From the NCBI GenBank assembly GCA_023434365.1, contig JAEYSV010000042.1, forward strand, positions 1-64,000: a DNA stretch of 64,000 nt, in the 5' to 3' direction. Within the stretch, counting starts at the first letter, position 1; each line of letters opens with the position of its first letter. Shown here in pieces: positions 17,329-26,067 of the stretch. The DNA comes from Bacillota bacterium. Its GTDB lineage: Bacteria > Bacillota > Clostridia > Lachnospirales > Lachnospiraceae. The position numbers and the translations under genes were made by a program. Below the pieces are notes generated by a model. It was not told the DNA's origin, searched no databases, and saw only the letters and a list, made by a program, of their open reading frames with translations.

Positions 17329-17879
17329 TTATACTTCCCACCATCCAAGGGCAACAATAACCTTAGAAAGTTCTGGACAAGATGACTTTATTAGTACTGA
17401 GTAGTTACCACCTGATGGGACAATAAACTTACCGTCCTCTTCACTTACAAGAGTACTATTCGGTGGAACTATCCGATCAAAAATATTAACACCACACATT
17501 GGGAGGTTATCTGTTGATTGCACATACCTAATATCCACCTTGTTTATTGGTTTTGGTTCTATTGCTATATTGGCTGGAGAAACCTTTTCTGATATAGTTC
17601 CTTCATCAGAAAACTTTGCATTAAGCCATATTTGAGCTGTCAAATACTGATCAGAAAAATTGGAAAACGTAATAACATTAGCAAACAAATCAACACCGGA
17701 GTTCCTTGGGTTAAATAAACCAGCCCAGCCATAGGAGCCTTTCCCAACCAATAGATTTTCCGTTTGTCCAACAAAATACTTTCCTTGCATTGATTTATAT
17801 AAGGTTATTGGTACATTAACCTCTTTTTGTAGTCTGCTATAGCTAGTTTCGGTTATATTATATTTTTTGTCATTAACAT
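17329..17879 (-). pseudogene. DUF6143-like hypothetical gene, frameshifted near its start
   Basis: An open frame from 17790 to 17329 gives 153 residues rich in beta structure (GLFNPRNSGVDLFANVITFS, VPPNSTLVSEEDGKFIVPSG), which I tentatively place with DUF6143. The same frame stays open about 90 bp further upstream (KKYNITETSYSRLQKEVNVP) but has no start codon there. A proper start (ATG at 17879, AAAGGA nine bases before) is in another frame. One extra A in the minus-strand A6 run (plus-strand T6 at 17863-17868) would join them into a 183-residue protein. Translation may still start at the internal ATG, but no ribosome binding site is seen there. Confidence 0.65.
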
Positions 17880-18166
17880 TGTTATCATTCCTTTACGTTT
17901 ATTCACTATAATATCATATGGGACGTAAACGCAAATGTTACATGATTTGACAAAATTCACTATTGAGCCTTGTATGAAAGACTTTGCCATAGGTTCTTGG
18001 GAATCGGAAGTAGCATCCTGGTTTCCTTTCTTCCCCCATTACATTTTTTTCTAGTAATATTATACTATATATCTATCATAATTGAAAAGAAAAGATGTTC
18101 AAGTACATCTAAGAAAAGAAGCATCTCCACCGATGATATGCTTACCAGATAGCTAACCCAATAGGT

Positions 18167-19354
18167 TTATTTCACTTTGCTTCTTACAACTGATGATGAT
18201 ACGAGAAGAATGTAGCCCCCCAATAGACTCCCCGTGATTATCCAGATTCCTGAAAAGTGAATCCATTCTATGGCGAGGTAGCTTATCAGTCCAGCGCACA
18301 TCAATCCAACCTGAGTAATGAAGGAATATAGGGATAATACACTAGCCCTCATATGATTAGGTGTATACACATTAATTAGGGTGGCTTCCGCAATATTGCT
18401 AATTCCCAACAATAAATAAATACTTATGTATCCTGCAACAAAGCCAATAGTGCTTTTTTGCAATGCAAAAATAACTATTAGACACGTAAGAATCCCTCGA
18501 CTCATTATGTAAATAATCATGTGATTCGTTTTATATTTCTCCAAGAACTTTTGTGCAATCCCATTACCTACTGTTACAGCTAGAAAACCAAAGGACGCTA
18601 TAAATCCAAGTAGCCATTCGCTTTTATCATTCTTGGTAATTGCCTCAAACGCAGGCTGCCAATATGTTTCTAGGGAGGATAATATTAGTCCTATAAAAAA
18701 TCCTCCAACGATTATAAACTTAAACCTACCCTTTGTTAAGATTGGTTTTAGTCCATATTTTATATGACTAAAGGGTGATTTATTTTCTTTTGATAGTTTC
18801 TCCTCATCCTTTGTAAACAACAGACACAACACCAAAACAACTAAAATCAATGCACTCCGGATTATAAGATTAGAAGTATGAGTCGTGCTTACCTGAGCAA
18901 GTAAACCTCCAAAAATGCTCCCTAAAGACAATCCTGCTCCTTCCATTATTGCGAGCCTGGTAGTAACCATAGGAATCTTGTCGCCTCCAAGCAATTCTAT
19001 TGTTTGATCAATTATTAAGGCATCTAAACTTCCAGATGAAAAGGCTCGCCCGATACCGTATAACATGATTACCGTTATTAGCAATATTAAGCTGTTATCA
19101 ACAAAAATCAGCAGAAAAAAAGACATAAAATTCAGTATACAAGAGATAATAAATATCTTCTTTCTTCCCATAAGATCCGCGCAAATTCCACTCGGAATCT
19201 CAAAGCATAGTATCGCTATCGCCATAATCATATAAAGCAATGGCAGTGTCTTCAGCGTTGCTCCATGATCAAGAAGAATCAAATTAATTACTGGAGCAAC
19301 TAAACCTAAGGCAAAATGGTTTATAAAAAGTATTGCTTGGTTTATTTTAGTCAT
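18167..19354 (-). CDS. MFS transporter
   Basis: A 395-residue membrane protein with twelve predicted helices and the MFS loop motif GICADLMGRKKIF between helices 2 and 3. The sequence class is that of drug-efflux-like Firmicute MFS proteins; substrate unknown. Its start overlaps the end of the upstream ArsR-type regulator by 8 bp, so the two are translationally coupled. The operon is driven by a consensus promoter with a palindrome lying on it, which suggests substrate-inducible export. Confidence 0.88.
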   Translation of the reverse strand: MTKINQAILFINHFALGLVAPVINLILLDHGATLKTLPLLYMIMAIAILCFEIPSGICADLMGRKKIFIISCILNFMSFFLLIFVDNSLILLITVIMLYGIGRAFSSGSLDALIIDQTIELLGGDKIPMVTTRLAIMEGAGLSLGSIFGGLLAQVSTTHTSNLIIRSALILVVLVLCLLFTKDEEKLSKENKSPFSHIKYGLKPILTKGRFKFIIVGGFFIGLILSSLETYWQPAFEAITKNDKSEWLLGFIASFGFLAVTVGNGIAQKFLEKYKTNHMIIYIMSRGILTCLIVIFALQKSTIGFVAGYISIYLLLGISNIAEATLINVYTPNHMRASVLSLYSFITQVGLMCAGLISYLAIEWIHFSGIWIITGSLLGGYILLVSSSVVRSKVK

Positions 19355-19928
19355 TCACTGTCTCTCCACTTTCTGTATTATATAAAATCAATGCATACTC
19401 CCATACAGACTTATTCTGTGCTGACCTTGAATGCTGTTCTATATAATTATTTATGATTTGCATAAGCTCCTTTGATTCTTCCTTTTGCAGATGTAACACA
19501 CCGGTTAGCACATCTCCCCAACCGACTAAAGTATCTTCCTCTTTCGTTTTTTCCTGTTCCTTAATCTCCTGCATGTGCGTACAAAACCCATCATAGATTC
19601 TAGCAATTGACTCCTGCATCAGTACTTGTCGCTGAGATGCCGTTTCATCATTCCTGTCTAATCCTATCTGTACTGTTACTAATGTTGGCTTATAAAATTT
19701 TGCTATAATTCCATTTATAACCTCGGTATGATCTAATTCAATTAATTCTAGTGACATCAATTTTCTGATATGGTGTTGCACACTCGAAGCTGAAACATGA
19801 AGCTTATCAGCTAACATTTTTGGAGTGAATGGCTTCTTGCTTATATTTAAAATACGCAACAATTCCTGCCTTACTGGATTCATGTAAATGTTTAGTTCGC
19901 TTTTTGTTGTAAGCTTAATTCGTTTCAT
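19347..19928 (-). CDS. ArsR-like winged-helix regulator
   Basis: A 193-residue protein with an N-terminal winged helix (about 15-75: NPVRQELLRILNISKKPFTP, then KLHVSASSVQHHIRKLMSLEL), typical of ArsR/HTH-20 domains. The C-terminal part is alpha-helical and carries no obvious metal site. ATG at 19928 follows GGGAG; an upstream TTG is less likely. It is the first gene of an operon with an MFS transporter. A 10+10-bp dyad on its own promoter fits autoregulation. Confidence 0.85.
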   Translation of the reverse strand: MKRIKLTTKSELNIYMNPVRQELLRILNISKKPFTPKMLADKLHVSASSVQHHIRKLMSLELIELDHTEVINGIIAKFYKPTLVTVQIGLDRNDETASQRQVLMQESIARIYDGFCTHMQEIKEQEKTKEEDTLVGWGDVLTGVLHLQKEESKELMQIINNYIEQHSRSAQNKSVWEYALILYNTESGETVND

Positions 19929-20015
19929 GCTTTTTCTCCCTTGCAATTAATGCAGATCCTTATTGCCCTATTGTTTAAGATTATCGGCAATTGAAAATAA
20001 TAATTCGTTACATAT

Positions 20016-20045
20016 AATATAACATTACATATTATGTAATGTCAA
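20016..20045 (-). promoter_or_regulatory. Promoter and palindromic operator of the ArsR-MFS operon
   Basis: On the minus strand a perfect -35 TTGACA (20045-20040) and -10 TATATT (20021-20016) are 18 bp apart. A perfect dyad, ACATTACATA (20022-20031) and TATGTAATGT (20033-20042) around one base, covers the spacer and half of the -35. This is the classic position for a repressor operator; the adjacent regulator is the natural candidate. Confidence 0.75.
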
Positions 20046-20174
20046 TAAACCTTTCCGATAAATTGTATTTTTTACCATTATAATATTGATTTTAGAAGAA
20101 TGAAGCTTTATAATTTGTTAATACCTACCAGTAAATAGAAAAATTTCTAGGAGTTTTAAGGAGAGTATACACGA

Positions 20175-20921
20175 ATGAATATTGCTGTTGTAGATGATAT
20201 TAAGAGCGATCGTGATCTAATAATAGAATATATTTACGAATTCTTTACTAGTAACCCCAAGGCTAGTAATCTCACACCGAATATATTTACTTATCATAGT
20301 GGAGAAGAGTTTTTGGCTGAGTTTTCGAAACATAAATTTGATATTATTATTCTAGATATCTATATGGATACTACTAATGGGATGAGTGTTGCTAAAAAGA
20401 TATGCAGCATTGATAACGATTGTAAGATAATTTTTTGCACGACAAGTAAGGATTTTATACTTGATGGTTATCAAGTCCATGCTGCGGGATACCTTGTAAA
20501 ACCCATTTCAGAAAATATCTCTTTATTATATCACGCAATTGAGTATATAATATCTTGTCAAAACCTTGACACTGCAGAAATTGTAGTTGAAATGAAAAAT
20601 GGAAGACAGAAAATCAGATTAAAAGATATTATTTATATGGATTGTCAGAAAAAAACAGTAATTATTCACCTTAAGAGGTTCAATCTACCAATTGAAAATA
20701 TATATAACGATATACAAGTTATACTACTCGATGATACTAGATTTATTGAGTGTTACCGAAACATTATAGTTAATATGGATTATATTACATCTGTCTTAGA
20801 AAATGACTTTTTATTACCATGTAATGAAACCATTCCGATTAGTCGACGAAAGAAAAGGCAGGTTCTGAATACCTATATGGAGTACATACTTTCAAGAGGG
20901 GGTTATATCTATAATGAATGA
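20175..20921 (+). CDS. LytTR-family response regulator (AgrA/LytR type)
   Basis: A 248-residue regulator: a receiver domain with D7/D8, phospho-acceptor D61 in IIILDIYMDTTNG and K109 in YLVKPI, followed by a LytTR DNA-binding domain (about 140-245) with MKNGRQKIRLKDIIYMDCQKK and a late RKKRQVL stretch. AAGGAGAG lies ten bases before the ATG. The cognate kinase starts 8 bp before its stop. Systems of this type often sense peptides, but no precursor peptide gene is visible close by. Confidence 0.92.
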   Translation: MNIAVVDDIKSDRDLIIEYIYEFFTSNPKASNLTPNIFTYHSGEEFLAEFSKHKFDIIILDIYMDTTNGMSVAKKICSIDNDCKIIFCTTSKDFILDGYQVHAAGYLVKPISENISLLYHAIEYIISCQNLDTAEIVVEMKNGRQKIRLKDIIYMDCQKKTVIIHLKRFNLPIENIYNDIQVILLDDTRFIECYRNIIVNMDYITSVLENDFLLPCNETIPISRRKKRQVLNTYMEYILSRGGYIYNE

Positions 20922-22248
20922 ACTTATGATAGCAACAGCTATTACTCTTTCCGTCCTTCCTGGTGTTATACTAAGACATATGGTCTCCTCTAAAATGCTA
21001 TCACCATCTGTGAAGATAACGCTAGTAAAAGCATACCTTGTTTGCTTTTTCACAGCTACAATCATCATAGGTTTCGTTACTTTTTGCTTTTCTTCTCAGA
21101 TTGGGCCTCTCTTTTACAAACTATCCGTAATAATTCTTGGTTTGATTTACTTTATAATCAGTTGTATTGTAATAAAGGGTATGTTTTTTCATCAGATCTT
21201 TGTTTTATGTATACAATGTATTTTTACTCTTATCTTACACTCCTTCGCGGCAGTTATCCTAAGTAATGTCGAATCCTTGATACCGTATCATCAGCAATTT
21301 GTTATCCAAAGCGCAATTTACTGCATTCTATTTCTAATCTTAATTTATCCATTGTGGCGAATAGTACGCAAATCATTTATCGTACAATTTTCCTATGATC
21401 ACTCCTATTACTGGAATATTGTATGGTTAATACCAGCTTTTATATTTATAAGCAATATATTAGTTACCATGGACAATCATTGGATAAATACATGGCAACA
21501 ACTGTTGGCTCGCTTATTTACTGGAGGTGCCATAATCATTTCCTGGAAATGTATTAACCTTGATTTTAAGTCATTAGAGAAAATGATTGAACTACACTCT
21601 CAAAATGATCTACTAAAATGTCAAGTAGAGAGCATTCATCTTCAAGCAATTAATATTCAGGATAATGAAAACAAAATCAAAATTATCCGTCATGATTTGC
21701 GTCATAACATTCGTATATTATCTCAATTACTTACAAACGAGGAATACGATGCAGCGTTATCTATATTAAAAACTCTAACTGATGAGCTTTCTACTCCTTT
21801 ATCAATTAACTATTGTGCTAACCCAGTAATCAATTCGGCTTTAACTGTATATTCACACTTAGCAAAACAGCATTCTATATCCACTGAGTTTATGATCGAT
21901 CTCCCGGCTAGTATACCTTGGGAAAGTAGTGACATTGCCCTTCTGCTCTCTAATAGTTTAGAAAATTCTATTCATGCAAGTATCTCACAGCCGATTAAAT
22001 GCCGAAGTATTCGTATAATTACGAGATATGATGAGAATCAGCTAGTGATTGAAATAAAAAATTTTTACATAGGAACCATTCATTTTTCTCCAAATGGACT
22101 CCCAACATCCCTGGAATTAGATCACGGGATTGGCATGACCTCTATGTTATCTATTGTAAATCAATACAATGGTCATATCTCTTGCAGTCATGAAAACTCA
22201 GAATTCGTATTAAGAATATTGCTTTCAAACAGAACAAAAGCTGGGTAA
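20914..22248 (+). CDS. GHKL-type sensor histidine kinase (AgrC/ComD-like)
   Basis: A 444-residue membrane kinase with about six N-terminal hydrophobic helices (to about 212), a coiled linker, the phospho-acceptor motif RHDLRHN with H260, and a GHKL ATPase domain ending GIGMTSMLSIVNQYNG. This topology matches quorum-sensing kinases paired with LytTR regulators. Its start overlaps the regulator gene by 8 bp. The C-terminal codons run into a hairpin that probably ends the transcript. Confidence 0.9.
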   Translation: MNELMIATAITLSVLPGVILRHMVSSKMLSPSVKITLVKAYLVCFFTATIIIGFVTFCFSSQIGPLFYKLSVIILGLIYFIISCIVIKGMFFHQIFVLCIQCIFTLILHSFAAVILSNVESLIPYHQQFVIQSAIYCILFLILIYPLWRIVRKSFIVQFSYDHSYYWNIVWLIPAFIFISNILVTMDNHWINTWQQLLARLFTGGAIIISWKCINLDFKSLEKMIELHSQNDLLKCQVESIHLQAINIQDNENKIKIIRHDLRHNIRILSQLLTNEEYDAALSILKTLTDELSTPLSINYCANPVINSALTVYSHLAKQHSISTEFMIDLPASIPWESSDIALLLSNSLENSIHASISQPIKCRSIRIITRYDENQLVIEIKNFYIGTIHFSPNGLPTSLELDHGIGMTSMLSIVNQYNGHISCSHENSEFVLRILLSNRTKAG

Positions 22249-22280
22249 GATAATTTATGATTCTTCCCAGCTTTCTATTT
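22237..22280. terminator. Terminator after the LytTR/GHKL operon
   Basis: AAAGCTGGG (22237-22245) pairs with CCCAGCTTT (22266-22274), with TCTATTT following. The stem includes the kinase's last codons. The convergent lipoprotein gene may share it. The T run is short. Confidence 0.55.
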
Positions 22281-22313
22281 GAACTCCAACCTCGATTAGA
22301 TGGCTTTATCTTT

Positions 22314-22799
22314 TTATTCTGCTGTTTCAGCTTCTTCTGCGCCTTCGGCCTCTTCTGCTCCTTCAGCTCCTTCAGCTTCTTCTGCTCCTTCTCCCTCTTC
22401 TGTTACTTCTCCTTCAACTTCTTCTGCTCCTTCTCCACCTTCTGTTCCAGCACTAGCTGCAAGAGTTTCTTTTGTGTTGTTTAAGGACGTAATTCCAGCA
22501 TCAATATCTTTTTCAAGAGCATCAAGTTCATCATTAGATAACTTATTCATGTCTTTTTTTCCCGTTTCATTAATTACTGCTGAAAAATTATTAAGTGCTG
22601 CTCCTACTTGTGATGTTTCGTCTAATCCAAGTTCCTGACATTTTGCAACAAGCTCATTATGTAAATCAACTAATTTTGCATATTTGTCCTGAACAGCTTT
22701 AATTTTTTCGGAAGATGGGCCCCCGCCGCAACCTACCAGTGCCAATGCCATAGTCAACACACATAAAAATGTTACAAAGTTAAATTTAGTTCTTTTCAT
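22314..22799 (-). CDS. Lipoprotein with Glu/Gly/Ala repeat tail
   Basis: A 161-residue lipoprotein: signal peptide ending in the lipobox LALVGC (Cys at about 24), a helical middle region (about 30-115) rich in Lys, Asp and Leu, and a tail of about 45 residues made almost only of Glu, Gly, Ala and Val (EGAEEAEGAEGAEEAEGAEE). The tail DNA is a string of TTC/TCC-type repeats on the plus strand and may vary in length between strains. AAAGGAG precedes the start. Function unknown; it could be a cell-surface spacer or cation-binding tail. Confidence 0.8.
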   Translation of the reverse strand: MKRTKFNFVTFLCVLTMALALVGCGGGPSSEKIKAVQDKYAKLVDLHNELVAKCQELGLDETSQVGAALNNFSAVINETGKKDMNKLSNDELDALEKDIDAGITSLNNTKETLAASAGTEGGEGAEEVEGEVTEEGEGAEEAEGAEGAEEAEGAEEAETAE

Positions 22800-22923
22800 A
22801 CAAATTCTCCTTTAATTTTTGATATATATGAATATATCATCACTGATTTTTATAATCAATCCAGTTTTACCCAGTGGTTAAAATCGGAACGCAGTGGTAG
22901 TAATTAATTGGAGTAATACTGTT

Positions 22924-24057
22924 TTAAAGATTCAATTTCTGCGTGAAATCAGCCATTGCCTCTGATATCTTAATCTGCTGTGGACAGACTTCTTCGCAAC
23001 TTCTACATCCGATGCAGGCGTTTGGCTTTTTATCATCCGGAATTGTCATTAATGCCATAGGAGCAAGGAATCCTCCTCCTGTATAACTATGTTCATTATA
23101 TAACGCTAACAGTGTAGGTATATCAAGTTCCATAGGGCAATGGCTCGTGCAATACCGGCATGATGTACATGGAAGTATTTTCATCTTCAACATTTCATCC
23201 GCGATATGTAACAGGGTATCTCTTTCCATATCATTGAGTTGCTTCTCATCTTCGAAAGTAGCTATATTTTCTTCCAACTGCTCAAAATTAGACATACCAG
23301 ACAGCACAACTTTTACACTCGGTAAAGTCAATAAAAATCGAAACGCCCATGCCGGAATCTGCTCCTGCGGACGTAACTGTCTTAACTTAGCTTCATTCTC
23401 TTCGGATAATTTGCATAAACTGCCACCACGAAGAGGTTCCATAACCCACACTGGAATATTATACTTCTCAGCAAGTTCAACCTTTGCTTTTGCATCCTGA
23501 AATGACCAGTCCACATAGTTTAGCTGTATCTGGCAAAACTCCATCCTCTCCCCATATGCCTCAAGAAAACGTTTCATAATCTCATAGCTTCCATGTACAG
23601 AAAAACCAAGATGACGAATACGCCCATTTTCTTTTTGCTTAATCAAATAATCGTATATTCCATATTTCGGTTCAAGATATGCATCAATGTTCATTTCACA
23701 TACATTGTGAAATAAATAAAAGTCAAAATACTCTACTCCACATTTTTTGAGCTGTTCTTCAAAAATCATTTCCACCTTAGCCCAATTGGCAAGATCGTAT
23801 CCTGGAAATTTGGTTGCCAGATAATAGCTATTTCTTGGATATTGGCTTAGTGCTTTTCCAATAACGATCTCGGACTGTCCATCATGATATCCCCATGCGG
23901 TGTCATAGTAATTAATTCCATGATTCATTGCATAATCAACCATTTTTTGAGTTTCTTTTTCATCAATTTTTGAGAAATCTCCATCAATAATTGGAAGGCG
24001 CATTGCCCCCATTCCTAAAGCAGATAGCTTTAACTCTTGAAATTCTTTGTATATCAT
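22924..24057 (-). CDS. Aldo/keto reductase with C-terminal 4Fe-4S domain
   Basis: A 377-residue protein. The TIM-barrel part (1-290) has the aldo/keto reductase features GMGAMRLP, YYDTAWGYHDGQSE and KFPG. The tail carries two ferredoxin-type cysteine motifs, CTSCRYCTSHCP and CIGCRSCEEVCPQ, for two 4Fe-4S clusters. Such fusions are common in anaerobes and are thought to couple carbonyl reduction to low-potential electrons. ATG at 24057 follows AAAGGAG. Single gene; substrate unknown. Confidence 0.9.
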   Translation of the reverse strand: MIYKEFQELKLSALGMGAMRLPIIDGDFSKIDEKETQKMVDYAMNHGINYYDTAWGYHDGQSEIVIGKALSQYPRNSYYLATKFPGYDLANWAKVEMIFEEQLKKCGVEYFDFYLFHNVCEMNIDAYLEPKYGIYDYLIKQKENGRIRHLGFSVHGSYEIMKRFLEAYGERMEFCQIQLNYVDWSFQDAKAKVELAEKYNIPVWVMEPLRGGSLCKLSEENEAKLRQLRPQEQIPAWAFRFLLTLPSVKVVLSGMSNFEQLEENIATFEDEKQLNDMERDTLLHIADEMLKMKILPCTSCRYCTSHCPMELDIPTLLALYNEHSYTGGGFLAPMALMTIPDDKKPNACIGCRSCEEVCPQQIKISEAMADFTQKLNL

Positions 24058-24148
24058 TTTACTTACTCCTTTCATTTACCCGTATATATTAATTATAATT
24101 TTTAATAAAAGAGGATAATTTTATGTCTTTCATTATAGGAATTAACTG

Positions 24149-25300
24149 TCATGAATATTTTCTAATCGAAATGAATTGTATAAACATAATTGCTAAACTT
24201 GTCATTAACGTAATAAAAACAATATTTTGAATTCCATGTTGTTTAATGACGACCACAGCCAAACTCGAACCTAATGCACTACCTAATTGAATCGCTGAAC
24301 TATTAATGCTAATCATGAAACTAGATTTGTTCTGCGTCACTTGGACGATTCCAGTGTTGATTTGTAAACCTGTGAACCAGGCACTCATTAACCAAAATAT
24401 CGCAAAAAGTACACTTAACCACTTTACGGGTTGAGAGACAAATATTAAAAGTATCGATGCCGTTTGTAGCACAGCACCCAGTAACAACGATTTGGCGTAT
24501 CCTATTCGATCAGATACATAACCACCGATCAAATTACCAGTGAAACTAGCAATTCCTAATAGTAACAGAATTAGACTCATAACAACTTCAATCGTTGGAA
24601 ATAGTTGCAGTAAATAAGGAGTTATGTAGGTATAAAATGCACCATAACCCACAAACATGATTAGTGAATATATAATGACCAATACCGTCTTACCTTCCTT
24701 AAAAAATCTAAGTTCCTTGATTAGATTCAGTTTTGTAGATTCATGGTTCCCTTTAGGAAGATATAGTTTAAAGTAAATCAGCGACATAATCATAATGATA
24801 TTCAATATCCAGAAAATACTACGCCACTCAAAGATGGATGATAAAGCACGTGTCAGCGGAATACCAATTACAAGAGCTAAGGAGTTACCCATGATGTATA
24901 AAGCCAGAGAACGACCTTGTCTTTCTTTGGTAGAAAGTGCTACAACCGTAGAAGTAGCTAATACTCCATAACTATTAGCGGTAATCCCCATAATAAGTCT
25001 AATAAGAAGCAATTGTCCAAAGTCTTTTGTAAACACTAGTGCTATTGTCATGAGAATTGTTATAAATAGCATAATTTGCAACATCATGATACGTTCAACT
25101 TTCCTGAAAACAATCAATATAATGGGTACGCCGAATGCAGCACCATACGCATACATTGTATTCAATAAACCAGCATTAGCTACCGAAGTATTGAGCGAAT
25201 CAGCTACGATATCCAAGATACCGTTAAACACAACAGAAGTCATTGCAAGCACAAAACTCATCAAGGTTAAAACCAATAAAGTTATTTTTGTATTTCTCAT
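24149..25300 (-). CDS. MFS transporter (AraJ/sugar-efflux-like)
   Basis: A 383-residue protein with twelve hydrophobic helices. The GVPIILIVFRKVERI loop, a TKERQGRSLALY loop and a GGYVSDRIGYAKSLLLG loop fit the DHA1/AraJ-type efflux group. AGGAG precedes the ATG. Its promoter has the 19-bp spacer of MerR-activated genes, so it is probably switched on by an inducer-bound MerR protein encoded elsewhere. It is divergent from the Cys-motif membrane protein gene. Confidence 0.87.
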   Translation of the reverse strand: MRNTKITLLVLTLMSFVLAMTSVVFNGILDIVADSLNTSVANAGLLNTMYAYGAAFGVPIILIVFRKVERIMMLQIMLFITILMTIALVFTKDFGQLLLIRLIMGITANSYGVLATSTVVALSTKERQGRSLALYIMGNSLALVIGIPLTRALSSIFEWRSIFWILNIIMIMSLIYFKLYLPKGNHESTKLNLIKELRFFKEGKTVLVIIYSLIMFVGYGAFYTYITPYLLQLFPTIEVVMSLILLLLGIASFTGNLIGGYVSDRIGYAKSLLLGAVLQTASILLIFVSQPVKWLSVLFAIFWLMSAWFTGLQINTGIVQVTQNKSSFMISINSSAIQLGSALGSSLAVVVIKQHGIQNIVFITLMTSLAIMFIQFISIRKYS

Positions 25301-25331
25301 ATTGTTCTCCTCAGTATGTATTCATATAACT

Positions 25332-25362
25332 ATCATACAACTTAAACCTAACTTTAGGTCAA
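25332..25362 (-). promoter_or_regulatory. MerR-type promoter of the MFS gene
   Basis: On the minus strand -35 TTGACC (25362-25357) and -10 TATGAT (25337-25332) are separated by 19 bp. Within this lie dyad arms ACCTAAA and TTTAAGT (6 of 7 symmetric). Over-long spacers with a central dyad are the hallmark of MerR-family activation. No MerR gene adjoins it. Confidence 0.6.
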
Positions 25363-25503
25363 TAGTTTTATTTGACGTTTTTGCATGCGTTTTACGTTTT
25401 CATTAACTATTGCTAAAACTAAAGTGATTACATCACAGAACTGTTAATAATTATCTGCTATTATCTAGACAGAGATTAAAACTAAAACTATAAGAGGTGA
25501 GAC

Positions 25504-26067
25504 ATGAAAAATCACAAATTATTATATTTATTAACAATAACATTTTTTATACTTGGGTTTGTTAATATACATTTTTCTTTATTAGGTATCATTTGCATGA
25601 CCTTACCAATTATTTTGGTATTTAAGGACCGAAAGAAAACCTGGTGTCAGTCATACTGCCCAAGAGCAAGCCTATATACTACTCTAGGCAAAAAGAAAAG
25701 ATGGACTTCACTAAAGACCCCACAATACTTTATAAGTGGAAACATGAAATGGATAGTTTTAACGTACTTTGGAATGAGTCTATTTATTATCCTCATGACA
25801 ACTTTGAGGGTATCTTTGGGTATGATGCCTTCAATGAATTATTTAAGATTTTTAATCGTAATTCCTCTTCCATTTAAAATGCCACAATTATTTGAAATAA
25901 TGGAGGTGGCACCATGGCTGACTCATTTATCATATCGTTTCTATTCAATGATGATGACGACAACCATCCTCGGATTTATATTAGCTATGGTATACAAACC
26001 AAGAACTTGGTGTACCATATGTCCAATAGCAACAATATCAGATGAAATATTGAAAAGGAAGGATTGA
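25504..26067 (+). CDS. Membrane protein with paired Cys motifs, 4Fe-4S binding-like
   Basis: A 187-residue membrane protein with about four to five helices. Two cysteine pairs sit at membrane edges: WCQSYCPRA (C48, C52) and WCTICPIA (C170, C173). Both Cys-Pro motifs resemble the Fer4_5/NapH-YccM type of membrane iron-sulfur protein, but the set is much smaller than in NapH, so one shared cluster or a thiol-redox function are both possible. Its stop overlaps the start of the UV-damage endonuclease gene (TGATG), so the two are coupled. Divergent from the MFS exporter. Confidence 0.7.
   Translation: MKNHKLLYLLTITFFILGFVNIHFSLLGIICMTLPIILVFKDRKKTWCQSYCPRASLYTTLGKKKRWTSLKTPQYFISGNMKWIVLTYFGMSLFIILMTTLRVSLGMMPSMNYLRFLIVIPLPFKMPQLFEIMEVAPWLTHLSYRFYSMMMTTTILGFILAMVYKPRTWCTICPIATISDEILKRKD

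Noticed and set aside
22257..22638. Two plus-strand Ser/Pro/Phe-rich frames
   Set aside because: They are antisense shadows of the Glu-rich repeat tail of the lipoprotein gene.
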